Source of the DNA: Pseudomonas sp. Au-Pse12
Lineage (GTDB): Bacteria > Pseudomonadota > Gammaproteobacteria > Pseudomonadales > Pseudomonadaceae
Assembly (NCBI RefSeq): GCF_021341665.1
Contig: NZ_JAJTTH010000005.1
Span: 372,001 to 436,000 of the forward strand
DNA length: 64,000 bases
Reading direction: 5' to 3'
In this document: piece by piece, positions 14,221 to 22,029 of the stretch
Position numbering within the stretch: position 1 is the first letter of the stretch
Layout: every line of letters starts with the position of its first letter
Notes under the pieces: generated by a model
What the model saw: only the letters and a program-made list of their open reading frames with translations
The model's database searches: none
Told to the model about the DNA's origin: nothing
Made by a program: the position numbers and the translations under genes

Positions 14221-15662
14221 CAGTGAGCTCCAACTACAGCGATCTGAGCGGCGGCTTCAGCTTCAGCCGGGTTCGAGGCGCGAACGGTGCGGAACACGTT
14301 GTACGCCATGATCAGCATGCCGGTGGCGAAGAACGCACCGCCCAGGGCGCGGACGATAAAGCCCGGGTGGCTGGCTTGCAGCGCTTCGACGAAGGAGTAG
14401 GTGAGGGTGCCGTCATCGTTGATTGCACGCCACATCAGGCCCTGGGTAATGCCGTTGACCCACATCGAGGCGATGTACAGCACGGTACCGATGGTAGCCA
14501 GCCAGAAGTGGGTGTTGATCAGGCCGATGCTGTGCATCTGCTGACGACCGAAGACTTTCGGGATCAGGTGATACAGCGCGCCGATGGAGATCATCGCTAC
14601 CCAGCCCAGAGCGCCGGCGTGTACGTGGCCGATGGTCCAGTCGGTGTAGTGCGACAGCGAGTTGACGGTCTTGATGGCCATCATCGGGCCTTCGAAGGTC
14701 GACATGCCGTAGAACGCCAGGGACACCACCAGGAACCGCAGGATCGGGTCGGTGCGCAATTTATGCCAGGCGCCCGACAGGGTCATCATGCCGTTGATCA
14801 TGCCGCCCCAGCTTGGCGCCAGCAGGATGATCGACATGGCCATGCCCAGGGACTGAGCCCAGTCCGGCAGCGCGGTGTAGTGCAGGTGGTGCGGACCGGC
14901 CCAGATGTACAGGGTGATCAGTGCCCAGAAGTGCACGATGGACAGGCGATACGAGTAGATCGGACGCTCGGCCTGCTTGGGTACGAAGTAGTACATCATC
15001 CCCAGGAAGCCGGTGGTCAGGAAGAAGCCCACGGCGTTGTGGCCGTACCACCACTGGATCATCGCGTCAGTCGCACCGGCGTAGGCCGAGTAGGACTTGA
15101 AGAAGCTGACCGGCAGGGACGCGTGGTTGACGATGTGCAGCATCGCGGTCACCACGATGAAGGCACCGTAGAACCAGTTGCCGACGTAGATGTGCTTGGT
15201 CTTGCGCTTGGTGATGGTGCCAAAGAACACCAGGCCGTAGGTGACCCAGACGATCGCCAGCAGGATAGCCAGGGGCCATTCCAGTTCGGCGTATTCCTTG
15301 GTGGTGGTGTAACCCAGTGGCAGGGTCACGATCGCGCCGACGATCACCGCTTGCCAACCCCAGAAGGTGAAGGCCGCGAGGCTGTCGGAAATCAGTCGCG
15401 TCTGGCAGGTTCGCTGCACGACATAGTAAGAGGTGGCAAACAATGCACATCCACCGAAGGCGAAGATCACCAGGTTGGTGTGCAGCGGGCGCAGGCGTCC
15501 AAACGTCGTCCACGGCAGACCGAAATTCAACTCCGGCCATACCAGTTGTGAGGCGATGAAGACACCGAGCCCCATGCCAAGGATCCCCCAGACCACCGTC
15601 ATGATGGCGAACTGGCGGACTACCTTATAGTTATAAGCAGTCGGACTGATTGCTGTGCTCAT
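14220..15662 (-). CDS. ccoN: cbb3-type cytochrome c oxidase subunit I, CcoN1
   Basis: The catalytic subunit of the high-affinity oxidase, holding haem b, haem b3 and CuB and reducing O2 to water while pumping protons. The 480-residue product has about twelve membrane helices, the GPHHLHYTALPDWAQ segment of C-family oxidases, HNAVGFFLT, and HVHAGALGWVAM near the C-terminus. The ATG at 15662 (MSTAISPTAYNYK) matches the family start; the frame extends upstream without support. It is first in the ccoNOQP-1 operon. An Anr-like site lies ~92 bases upstream. Confidence 0.97.
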   Translation of the reverse strand: MSTAISPTAYNYKVVRQFAIMTVVWGILGMGLGVFIASQLVWPELNFGLPWTTFGRLRPLHTNLVIFAFGGCALFATSYYVVQRTCQTRLISDSLAAFTFWGWQAVIVGAIVTLPLGYTTTKEYAELEWPLAILLAIVWVTYGLVFFGTITKRKTKHIYVGNWFYGAFIVVTAMLHIVNHASLPVSFFKSYSAYAGATDAMIQWWYGHNAVGFFLTTGFLGMMYYFVPKQAERPIYSYRLSIVHFWALITLYIWAGPHHLHYTALPDWAQSLGMAMSIILLAPSWGGMINGMMTLSGAWHKLRTDPILRFLVVSLAFYGMSTFEGPMMAIKTVNSLSHYTDWTIGHVHAGALGWVAMISIGALYHLIPKVFGRQQMHSIGLINTHFWLATIGTVLYIASMWVNGITQGLMWRAINDDGTLTYSFVEALQASHPGFIVRALGGAFFATGMLIMAYNVFRTVRASNPAEAEAAAQIAVVGAH

Positions 15663-15747
15663 TCTAAGGTTCCACGGTTTGGGTGTTTTATTAGGGATAA
15701 AAATCGGCCGCAAGTATGGAGAAAGCAGGGGGTCATTGCAACGCGCC

Positions 15748-15761
15748 ATGACCTGGGTCAA
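15748..15761 (-). promoter_or_regulatory. Anr-like box upstream of ccoN1
   Basis: ATGAC-CTGG-GTCAA matches TTGAYN4RTCAA at nine of ten defined bases, with the same first-base change (A for T) as the ccoG site. Its centre is ~92 bases upstream of ccoN1. In P. aeruginosa the cbb3-1 operon is known to be expressed rather constitutively and cbb3-2 to be Anr-induced; a weaker box here would agree with that. Confidence 0.5.
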
Positions 15762-16075
15762 TGCGTTCCATGCCTGATTCTGCGGCCTTTCCCTATGCCG
15801 AGTAGGGACAAAAATATGCCCTCGGACAGGCTGTCGCCGTGGACAGGATTCGGGCGGTGTCAGGTTGGTTGTAACCGGGTGCGTGGAAGCTGGCGGATCA
15901 GCTGACAGGCGGTAAACGAGTCGACAGCCGGTATAAACCAGCCTTTGCGGCCTGTCATCGAGCAGAAGCTTCGAACTTCACGGATACCGTTGGCCTGTGA
16001 CCAGCCCTTGCCAGTCCCCATCGGGGCAAGCTTAGTCCTGAATCAGATGAGTGCAAACGAAGGGGAGGAGAGGGT

Positions 16076-16090
16076 GCGACACTTGGTCGC
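16076..16090. promoter_or_regulatory. Candidate RegA/RoxR-type box between cco operons
   Basis: GCGACACTTGGTCGC differs at one defined position from the RegA consensus I recall (GNGRCRTTNNGNCGC) and shares 13 of 15 bases with the palindrome at 11529-11543. It lies ~415 bases upstream of ccoN1, which is far for direct activation, so its role is uncertain. Confidence 0.3.
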
Positions 16091-16103
16091 AAAGAGGCAG
16101 GGA

Positions 16104-16186
16104 GAAAGCTTCAAGCGGCAAGCTGCAAGTGAAATCTCGCAGCTTGCCGTGGACCTTTTACTGCTCGCTTGCAGCTTGAGGCTTGT
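16104..16186. repeat. Pseudomonas 'caagcttcaagctgcaagc' intergenic repeat running into ccoP2
   Basis: The stretch contains repeated gcaagc/gcttgc/agcttcaagc units, including a perfect 11-bp inverted repeat (CGGCAAGCTGC at 16116-16126, GCAGCTTGCCG at 16139-16149). A further unit (cgcttgcagcttgaggcttg) lies inside the end of ccoP2. The inverted repeat could serve as a weak transcription end for the cco2 operon, but it lacks a T-run. Confidence 0.6.
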
Positions 16187-17102
16187 TGCTGTTGTGGGAC
16201 AGGCTGTAAACGTAGGCGGCCAGCAGTTGCACCTTGTCATTGCCGAGCAGCTCGCTCTGCGCTGGCATGTGGCCCTGGCGACCGTGACGGATGGTCTGCT
16301 GCAGTTGCGCCAGGCTGGTGCCGTAGATGAAGCCGGCCGGCTGGGTCAGGTCGGGCGCGCCCATGATCTGGGTGCCCTTGCCGTTGGCGCCGTGACAGGC
16401 TACGCAGGTGGTGCTGAACGCTTGCTGTCCGGCCACCAGGTCGGCGTCGCTGTCGGCAGGCAGAGGCAGGCCGGCCAGTTCGTGACGGACATAAGCCGCC
16501 ACGTTCTTCACGCCTGCTTCCTTGAGCACTTCACCCCAGGCCGGCATGGCAGCCATGCGGCCGCCCATGATGGTGGCCTTGATGGTGTCGGCACTGCCGC
16601 CCCAGCGCCAGTTGTCGTCCGCCAGGTTCGGGAAGCCGAAGGCACCCTTGGCGTCAGAGCCGTGGCAGACCGAGCAGTTGGAAGCGAACAGGCGTCCGCC
16701 CATCTTCAGCGCTTGCGGGTCCTTGGCCACTTCTTCCACGGGCATGGCTGCGAATTTGGCGAAGATCGGACCAAACTTCACGTCCGCCTTGGCCATTTCC
16801 TTTTCCCATTCCTTGGTCTGGGTCCAACCGTCTTCATAGCCCGGCAGGATGCCTTTCCAGTTACCCAGGCCCGGGTAGAGGATCAGGTAACCCACGGAAA
16901 ACACCAGGGTCCCGGCGAACAGCAGGAACCACCATTGCGGCAGGGGGTTGTCGTACTCCTCGATGCCATCGAAGGCGTGGCCCATGGTCTGGTCGACACT
17001 GCCCTTGGTCTCGCCCTTGCGGGTGCCGACCAGCAGCCAGGTCAGGCCGATCAGGCTGCCAATGGTCAGTACGCAGATCCACGTACTCCAGAAGGTGGTC
17101 AT
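16158..17102 (-). CDS. ccoP: cbb3-type cytochrome c oxidase subunit III, CcoP2
   Basis: The second diheme cytochrome c subunit, 314 residues. It has the same plan as CcoP1: two N-terminal helices around GIEEYDNPLPQWW, then CSVCHGSD and CVACHGAN haem sites and a GHMPAQSEL distal segment. It lacks ~11 residues of CcoP1 in the linker before WTQTKEWEKEM. The last nine residues (NKPQAASEQ) are encoded by a repeat-like sequence, so the tail may be a recent addition. It overlaps ccoQ2 by four bases. Confidence 0.97.
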   Translation of the reverse strand: MTTFWSTWICVLTIGSLIGLTWLLVGTRKGETKGSVDQTMGHAFDGIEEYDNPLPQWWFLLFAGTLVFSVGYLILYPGLGNWKGILPGYEDGWTQTKEWEKEMAKADVKFGPIFAKFAAMPVEEVAKDPQALKMGGRLFASNCSVCHGSDAKGAFGFPNLADDNWRWGGSADTIKATIMGGRMAAMPAWGEVLKEAGVKNVAAYVRHELAGLPLPADSDADLVAGQQAFSTTCVACHGANGKGTQIMGAPDLTQPAGFIYGTSLAQLQQTIRHGRQGHMPAQSELLGNDKVQLLAAYVYSLSHNSNKPQAASEQ

Positions 17103-17329
17103 GGCCGAATGCTCCTTGTTGCAGGCTCTTGAGGTTGAGCGTCATCAGTTGTGTTGCCGGCCGGTGCCGCGCCCGGCATCGGGTCATCGGCGAAGGGCAG
17201 CAGGCGTGCCTGGGCAAACTCGGGGTTGCGTTTTGAGTTGAACACCCAGATCGACAGGCCGACGAAGGCGATCATCACCACCAGGGTCCCGAGGCCGCGG
17301 ATCATGCCGCTATCGAGTTCAAAACCCAT
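17099..17329 (-). CDS. ccoQ: cbb3-type oxidase subunit CcoQ2
   Basis: A 76-residue CcoQ with one membrane helix (GMIRGLGTLVVMIAFVGLSIWVF) and the conserved LLPFADDP, followed by a longer proline/alanine/glutamine-rich tail than CcoQ1. It overlaps ccoP2 by four bases and starts three bases after the ccoO2 stop (17333). The ATG at 17329 is the first in frame. Confidence 0.94.
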   Translation of the reverse strand: MGFELDSGMIRGLGTLVVMIAFVGLSIWVFNSKRNPEFAQARLLPFADDPMPGAAPAGNTTDDAQPQEPATRSIRP

Positions 17330-17332
17330 GGC

Positions 17333-17941
17333 TCACCTCTTGCTCTTGATCGAAGTGCCAAGCACTTGCAGGTAGGACACCAGGGCGTCCATCTCGGTCT
17401 TGCCCTTGAGCGTGGCAGTGGCGCCGGCGATGTCTTCGTCGGTGTACGGCACGCCGAGGGTGCGCATGACCTTGAGCTTGGTTTCGGTGTGGCTGCTGTC
17501 TACCGGCGCGGTCACCAGCCATGGGTAGGCCGGCATCTTCGACTCAGGCACGACGTTGCGCGGGTTGTACAAGTGCGCGCGGTGCCAGTCATCCGAATAA
17601 CGACCGCCAACCCGGGCCAGGTCCGGACCGGTACGCTTGGAACCCCACAGGAACGGGTGGTCCCAGACGCTCTCACCGGCTACCGAGTAGTGGCCATAGC
17701 GTTCGGTTTCAGCGCGGAACGGACGGATCATCTGCGAGTGGCACTGTACGCAGCCTTCGCGGATGTAGATGTCGCGGCCTTCCAGTTGCAGCGCGGTGTA
17801 GGGCTTCATGCCTTCCACCGGCTTGTTGGTGACGTCCTGGAAGAACAGCGGGACGATCTGGGTCAGACCGCCGATGCTCACCGCGAAGACCATCAGCAGC
17901 ATCAGCAGGCCGACGTTTTTTTCAATCGTTTCGTGTTTCAT
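17333..17941 (-). CDS. ccoO: cbb3-type cytochrome c oxidase subunit II, CcoO2
   Basis: A 202-residue monohaem cytochrome c subunit with the N-terminal anchor, the haem motif EGCVQCHSQMIRPF and the TGPDLARVGGRYSDDWHRAHLYNPR segment. The ATG at 17941 (MKHETIEKNVGLL) has a GAGGAG ribosome site just upstream at ~17948-17953; the longer frame upstream overlaps ccoN2 and is not supported. Large parts are identical in DNA sequence to ccoO1. Confidence 0.97.
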   Translation of the reverse strand: MKHETIEKNVGLLMLLMVFAVSIGGLTQIVPLFFQDVTNKPVEGMKPYTALQLEGRDIYIREGCVQCHSQMIRPFRAETERYGHYSVAGESVWDHPFLWGSKRTGPDLARVGGRYSDDWHRAHLYNPRNVVPESKMPAYPWLVTAPVDSSHTETKLKVMRTLGVPYTDEDIAGATATLKGKTEMDALVSYLQVLGTSIKSKR

Positions 17942-17951
17942 TGCGAACTCC

Positions 17952-19376
17952 TCAGGCCATCTGCGCAGCGGCGTTGACATCGGCTGGCACGGCGGCACGT
18001 ACGGTGCGCCAGGTGTTGTAAGCCATCAGGAACATGCCGCTGAGGAAGATCGCACCACCAACCAGTCGCACGATGAAGCCTGGGTGGCTGGCCACCAGGG
18101 TTTCGACGAAGGAGTAGGTGAGGGTGCCGTCTTCGTTGACCGCACGCCACATCAGGCCCTGGGCGATGCCGTTGACCCACATCGACGCGATGTAGAGCAC
18201 GGTGCCGATGGTGGCGAGCCAGAAGTGGGTGTTGATCAGGCCGACGCTGTACATCTGCTCGCGGCCGAAGACTTTCGGGATCAGGTGGTACAGCGCGCCG
18301 ATGGAGATCATCGCTACCCAGCCCAGAGCGCCGGCGTGTACGTGGCCGATGGTCCAGTCGGTGTAGTGCGAGAGGGCGTTGACGGTCTTGATCGCCATCA
18401 TCGGACCTTCGAAGGTCGACATGCCGTAGAACGCCAGGGACACCACCAGGAACCGCAGGATCGGGTCGCTGCGCAGCTTATGCCAGGCGCCCGACAGGGT
18501 CATCATGCCGTTGATCATGCCGCCCCAGCTTGGCGCCAGCAGTACCAGCGACATCACCATGCCCAGCGACTGTGCCCAGTCCGGCAGCGCGGTGTAGTGC
18601 AGGTGGTGCGGGCCGGCCCAGATGTACAGGGTGATCAGTGCCCAGAAGTGCACGATGGACAAGCGATAGGAGTACACCGGACGCTCGGCCTGCTTGGGTA
18701 CGAAGTAGTACATCATCCCCAGGAAGCCCGCGGTCAGGAAGAAGCCCACGGCGTTGTGGCCGTACCACCATTGCACCATCGCGTCGGTCGCACCGGCATA
18801 CACCGAGTAGGACTTGGTGAAGCTGACCGGCAGCTCCAGGTTGTTGACGATGTGCAGGATGGCCACGGTGATGATGAAAGCGCCGAAGAACCAGTTACCC
18901 ACATAAATGTGTTTGGTCTTGCGCTTCACCAGGGTGCCGAAGAACACGATGGCGTAGGCCACCCAGACAATGGTGATCAGAATGTCGATCGGCCATTCCA
19001 GTTCGGCGTACTCCTTGGAGCTGGTGTAGCCCAGTGGCAGGCTGATAGCCGCCAGGAGGATCACCAACTGCCAGCCCCAGAAGCAGAACGCGGCGATTTT
19101 CGGCGCGAACAACTGGGTCTGACAGGTGCGTTGCACCGAGTAGAACGAGCTGGCAAACAGCGCGCAGCCGCCAAAGGCGAAGATCACGGCGTTGGTGTGC
19201 AATGGACGTAGACGGCCGAAGCTGGTCCACGGTAAGTCGAAGTTGAGTTCGGGCCAGACCAACTGGGCAGCGAGAAAAACCCCGAGCCCCATGCCGACGA
19301 TGCCCCACACCACCGTCATAATGGCGAATTGGCGGACCACCTTGTAGTTGTAGGCGGTACTGATAGAAGTGTTCAT
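17952..19376 (-). CDS. ccoN: cbb3-type cytochrome c oxidase subunit I, CcoN2
   Basis: The catalytic subunit of the second cbb3 oxidase, 474 residues, very close to CcoN1 throughout its core (GPHHLHYTALPDWAQ, HNAVGFFLT, HVHAGALGWVAM). Differences concentrate at the ends and in two segments near residues 110-200. The ATG at 19376 (MNTSISTAYNYKVVRQ) is chosen because it aligns with CcoN1. It heads ccoNOQP-2, the operon that in P. aeruginosa is Anr-induced at low oxygen, and a perfect Anr site lies ~130 bases upstream. Confidence 0.97.
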   Translation of the reverse strand: MNTSISTAYNYKVVRQFAIMTVVWGIVGMGLGVFLAAQLVWPELNFDLPWTSFGRLRPLHTNAVIFAFGGCALFASSFYSVQRTCQTQLFAPKIAAFCFWGWQLVILLAAISLPLGYTSSKEYAELEWPIDILITIVWVAYAIVFFGTLVKRKTKHIYVGNWFFGAFIITVAILHIVNNLELPVSFTKSYSVYAGATDAMVQWWYGHNAVGFFLTAGFLGMMYYFVPKQAERPVYSYRLSIVHFWALITLYIWAGPHHLHYTALPDWAQSLGMVMSLVLLAPSWGGMINGMMTLSGAWHKLRSDPILRFLVVSLAFYGMSTFEGPMMAIKTVNALSHYTDWTIGHVHAGALGWVAMISIGALYHLIPKVFGREQMYSVGLINTHFWLATIGTVLYIASMWVNGIAQGLMWRAVNEDGTLTYSFVETLVASHPGFIVRLVGGAIFLSGMFLMAYNTWRTVRAAVPADVNAAAQMA

Positions 19377-19475
19377 GGTTCCCCATCCACGGTTCAGCTG
19401 AAGTGAAAGCGACTGCGCACGGCAAGGCGCGCTCACTTCGTCTGGAGTTATAGGCAGACTAAAAGCGAGGCAAGC

Positions 19476-20177
19476 ATGAGCAATGAGCACAAGGCCAGTA
19501 TTGACGGGGATCAATGGGCGCAGTGCGTGCAGGAACGGGGCTGGTTATGGGAGGTCGCCGCTGTTGCCGACCCGTTGCAGGCACCGACGCTGATTCTGGC
19601 CCACGGTGCCGGCGCGCCGATGGACAGCGGGTTCATGAACGACATCGCTGTACGCCTTGCCAGGCATGGGGTGAACGTCTTGCGCTTCGAGTTTCCCTAC
19701 ATGGCCCAGCGGCGCCTGGACGGCGGCAAGCGGCCGCCCAACCCGGCGGCGAAACTCCTGGAGTGCTGGCGCGAGGTGCATGCGCGGGTGCGACCTTATG
19801 TCACTGGGGTCCTGGCAGTGGGTGGCAAGTCCATGGGCGGGCGCATGGCCAGCTTGCTGGTCGATGAGTTGGCGGCCGATGCCCTGGTGTGCCTGGGGTA
19901 TCCCTTCTATGCGGCCGGCAAGCCGGAGAAACCGCGAGTGGCGCACCTGGCCGAACTGGCGACGCCGAGCCTGATCGTGCAGGGCGAGCGTGACGCCCTG
20001 GGCAATCGCCAGGCAGTCGAGGCCTACTCACTGGCACCGAGTATCGAGCTGTATTGGCTGGCGGCCGCCGATCACGATCTCAAGCCCCTGAAGGCCTCGG
20101 GTTTCACCCATGAGCAGCACCTGGAGTCTGCGGCGCTCAAGGTCGCCGGATTTCTGAACGGCGTCCCGTCCTCATAG
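19476..20177 (+). CDS. Alpha/beta hydrolase family protein (KANL3/Tex30-type)
   Basis: A 233-residue cytoplasmic alpha/beta hydrolase of unknown substrate. It shows the oxyanion-side motif ILAHGAGAPMDSGFM (~40-54), the nucleophile elbow VGGKSMGGRMAS (Ser ~119), a late LIVQGERDALG acid strand and a histidine in AAADHDLKP. It is transcribed divergently from ccoN2. The Anr site for ccoN2 lies in its codons 9-13. It ends at a clear terminator. Confidence 0.88.
   Translation: MSNEHKASIDGDQWAQCVQERGWLWEVAAVADPLQAPTLILAHGAGAPMDSGFMNDIAVRLARHGVNVLRFEFPYMAQRRLDGGKRPPNPAAKLLECWREVHARVRPYVTGVLAVGGKSMGGRMASLLVDELAADALVCLGYPFYAAGKPEKPRVAHLAELATPSLIVQGERDALGNRQAVEAYSLAPSIELYWLAAADHDLKPLKASGFTHEQHLESAALKVAGFLNGVPSS
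19501..19514 (-). promoter_or_regulatory. Perfect Anr box of ccoNOQP-2, inside the divergent hydrolase gene
   Basis: TTGAC-GGGG-ATCAA matches the Anr/FNR consensus at all ten defined bases. Its centre is ~131 bases upstream of the ccoN2 start. It lies within the 5' coding sequence of the divergent hydrolase. A weak -10-like CATGCT occurs on the minus strand at 19473-19478, again 32 bases from the box centre. Confidence 0.75.
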
Positions 20178-20195
20178 GAGCGGGATTGCGGGCAT

Positions 20196-20229
20196 AAAAA
20201 AACCGGAAGCCAAGGCTTCCGGTTTTTTG
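20196..20229. terminator. Bidirectional rho-independent terminator (hydrolase / aer)
   Basis: A 10-bp GC-rich stem (ACCGGAAGCC at 20202-20211, loop AA, GGCTTCCGGT at 20214-20223) is flanked by A-run and T-run, so it can end both convergent transcripts. Confidence 0.93.
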
Positions 20230-20245
20230 TCGCCAGTCGAAAGAC

Positions 20246-21811
20246 TCAGCGGTTGAAGCGCTCCACCAGCGAGTACTGGGTATGTGCAGTGCGGGTCAGG
20301 GCTTCGCTGAGTTCGGCCGAGTGCTGGGCCTGCTCCGAAGTCTGGTCCGCCAGTTGCGCAATGGTGCTGATGTTGCGGCTGATCTCTTCGGCCACCGAGC
20401 TTTGCTCTTCGGTAGCGGCAGCGATCTGGGTGGTCATGTCGGTGATGTTGGCCACCGCTTCGCTGATGCCCACCAGGGCCTGGTCGGCTTCCAGCACCCG
20501 TGCCACGCCTTCTTCGGCTTGGCGATGACCGGCGTCCATGGTCTGCACGGCGGTGGCTGCGGTTTGCTGCAGCTTGGCGATCAGGGTGTGGATCTGCCCG
20601 GTGGACTCGCTGGTGCGTTGCGCCAGCTGGCGCACTTCATCGGCGACCACGGCGAAGCCGCGACCCATTTCCCCGGCTCGCGCCGCTTCGATGGCAGCGT
20701 TCAACGCCAGCAGGTTGGTCTGGTCGGCGATGCCCTTGATCACATCCACCACGCCGCCGATCTCGTCGCTGTCCTTGGCCAACTGGGTCACGGTCAGGCC
20801 GGTTTCGCCCACCACCACCGACAGGCGCTGGATGGCTTCGCGGGTTTCCCCGGCGATGTCCCGGCCACGGCCGGTGAGACGGTTGGCTTCCTGGGTGGCG
20901 TCGGCGGTGCGTTGCACGTGGCTGGCCACTTCCTGGGTGGTGGCGGCCATCTGGTTGACCGCGGTGGCCACCTGTTCGGTCTCGACCCGCTGACGTTCCA
21001 GGCCGCTGGAGCTGTTGTGGGCCAGGGTGTCGGACTGGCGGGCCTGCTCGTTGAGGTGCTCGGCCGTGTCCTGCAAGCGGGTCAGGCAGGTCTTCAGGCG
21101 TGCTTCCTGGCTCAGGATCGACATTTCCAGGCGCGCCTGGGCGCCGCGGCTGTCGGTATACATCTGGGCGATCAGCGGGTCGGAGGTGGTCTGCTCGGCC
21201 AGGCGCAACAGGCGCTTGAGGCCGCGTTGCTGCCAGCTCAGGCCCAGCAGGCCCAGCGGCACCGAAAGCGCGGCGGCCAGGGCGAAGCCCCAGTGGGAGT
21301 TGAGCCAGGCACCGATCATGAAGCTCAACTGGCTGACCAGAATGAACGGCAGCCAGTCCTGCAGCACCGGTAGCCACTTGTCACGCTTGGGAATGGCCGA
21401 CTTGCCGGTGTTGATGCGTTGGTAGAGGGCCTCGGCGCGGCGTACCTGTTCGGCGGTGGGTTTGACCCGTACCGATTCGTAGCCCACCACCTGGCTGCCT
21501 TCGAAGACTGGCGTTACATAGGCGTTGACCCAGTAGTGGTCACCGGTCTTGCAGCGGTTCTTGACGATGCCCATCCATGGCAAGCCTTGTTTCAAGGTGC
21601 CCCACATGTGCGCGAACACTGCTGCCGGTACATCGGGGTGACGGACCAGGTTGTGCGGTGCGCGAACCAGTTCTTCACGGGAGAACCCACTGATCTCGAC
21701 AAAAGCGTCGTTGCAGTAGGTGATCACGCCTTTGGCGTCGGTGGTGGAAATCAACCGTTGTTGAGCCGGGAAGGTACGTTCGCGCTGAGTGACAGGCTGG
21801 TTATTACGCAT
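20246..21811 (-). CDS. aer: Aerotaxis receptor Aer (PAS-domain methyl-accepting chemotaxis protein)
   Basis: Senses redox or oxygen through a PAS-bound FAD and signals to the chemotaxis kinase. The 521-residue protein has an N-terminal PAS domain (LISTTDAKGVITYCNDAFVEISGF), a short hydrophobic region (~165-205), a linker and a C-terminal MCP signalling domain with the hairpin tip DQTNLLALNAAIEAARAGE. The ATG at 21811 (MRNNQPVTQRERTFPA) gives the same length and start as Aer of P. aeruginosa. It sits between the cco genes and acnA, as there. A perfect 13-bp inverted repeat lies 47-77 bases upstream. I see no Anr box. Confidence 0.95.
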   Translation of the reverse strand: MRNNQPVTQRERTFPAQQRLISTTDAKGVITYCNDAFVEISGFSREELVRAPHNLVRHPDVPAAVFAHMWGTLKQGLPWMGIVKNRCKTGDHYWVNAYVTPVFEGSQVVGYESVRVKPTAEQVRRAEALYQRINTGKSAIPKRDKWLPVLQDWLPFILVSQLSFMIGAWLNSHWGFALAAALSVPLGLLGLSWQQRGLKRLLRLAEQTTSDPLIAQMYTDSRGAQARLEMSILSQEARLKTCLTRLQDTAEHLNEQARQSDTLAHNSSSGLERQRVETEQVATAVNQMAATTQEVASHVQRTADATQEANRLTGRGRDIAGETREAIQRLSVVVGETGLTVTQLAKDSDEIGGVVDVIKGIADQTNLLALNAAIEAARAGEMGRGFAVVADEVRQLAQRTSESTGQIHTLIAKLQQTAATAVQTMDAGHRQAEEGVARVLEADQALVGISEAVANITDMTTQIAAATEEQSSVAEEISRNISTIAQLADQTSEQAQHSAELSEALTRTAHTQYSLVERFNR

Positions 21812-21857
21812 GGCTTTTTCGATCCGCAAGGCTTTGATGGGTTGTCGGCCGCTTCAA

Positions 21858-21888
21858 CCGATTATTGAAATTATTTTTCAATAATCGG
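21858..21888. promoter_or_regulatory. Perfect 13-bp inverted repeat upstream of aer
   Basis: The arms CCGATTATTGAAA (21858-21870) and TTTCAATAATCGG (21876-21888) are perfect complements around TTATT. They are AT-rich inside, with no following T-run on either strand. It may be a dimeric regulator site or a 5' leader hairpin of aer; the regulator is unknown. Confidence 0.5.
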
Positions 21889-22029
21889 CTCTGGGTCTCA
21901 TTGGCAGAATGTGTCGCTTGCAAAAAACGCCTGCGGCTTTCAGCTGGCGTTGGCGAGGGGCTAATCATTGACCTTCTTCCTTGGCAGTCAATACTTCTGA
22001 AGTACTGGTTTGGCTAAATGACCGGCCGT

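Larger units (their letters stand above)
15663..16157. other. 495-base intergenic region between the two cco operons
   Basis: No credible gene is seen here. It holds the ccoN1 promoter region with an Anr-like site (15748-15761), a short GACAG-type palindrome near 15826-15836, a RegA/RoxR-like palindrome (16076-16090), and an 11-bp inverted repeat belonging to a repetitive element (16116-16149) just after ccoP2. The frame open over this stretch on the plus strand continues antisense through ccoP2 and is a shadow. Confidence 0.75.

Noticed and set aside
14223..15551. Plus-strand open frames opposite ccoN1 and ccoN2 with similar translations
   Set aside because: They resemble each other only because the two ccoN genes are duplicated; both are antisense shadows.
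21858..21900. Possible sigma-28 (FliA) promoter for aer, from GCCGATTA on the minus strand
   Set aside because: The element is close to the FliA -10 (GCCGATAA), but no TAAA-type -35 occurs 15 bases upstream; the GCCGAT is part of the inverted repeat.
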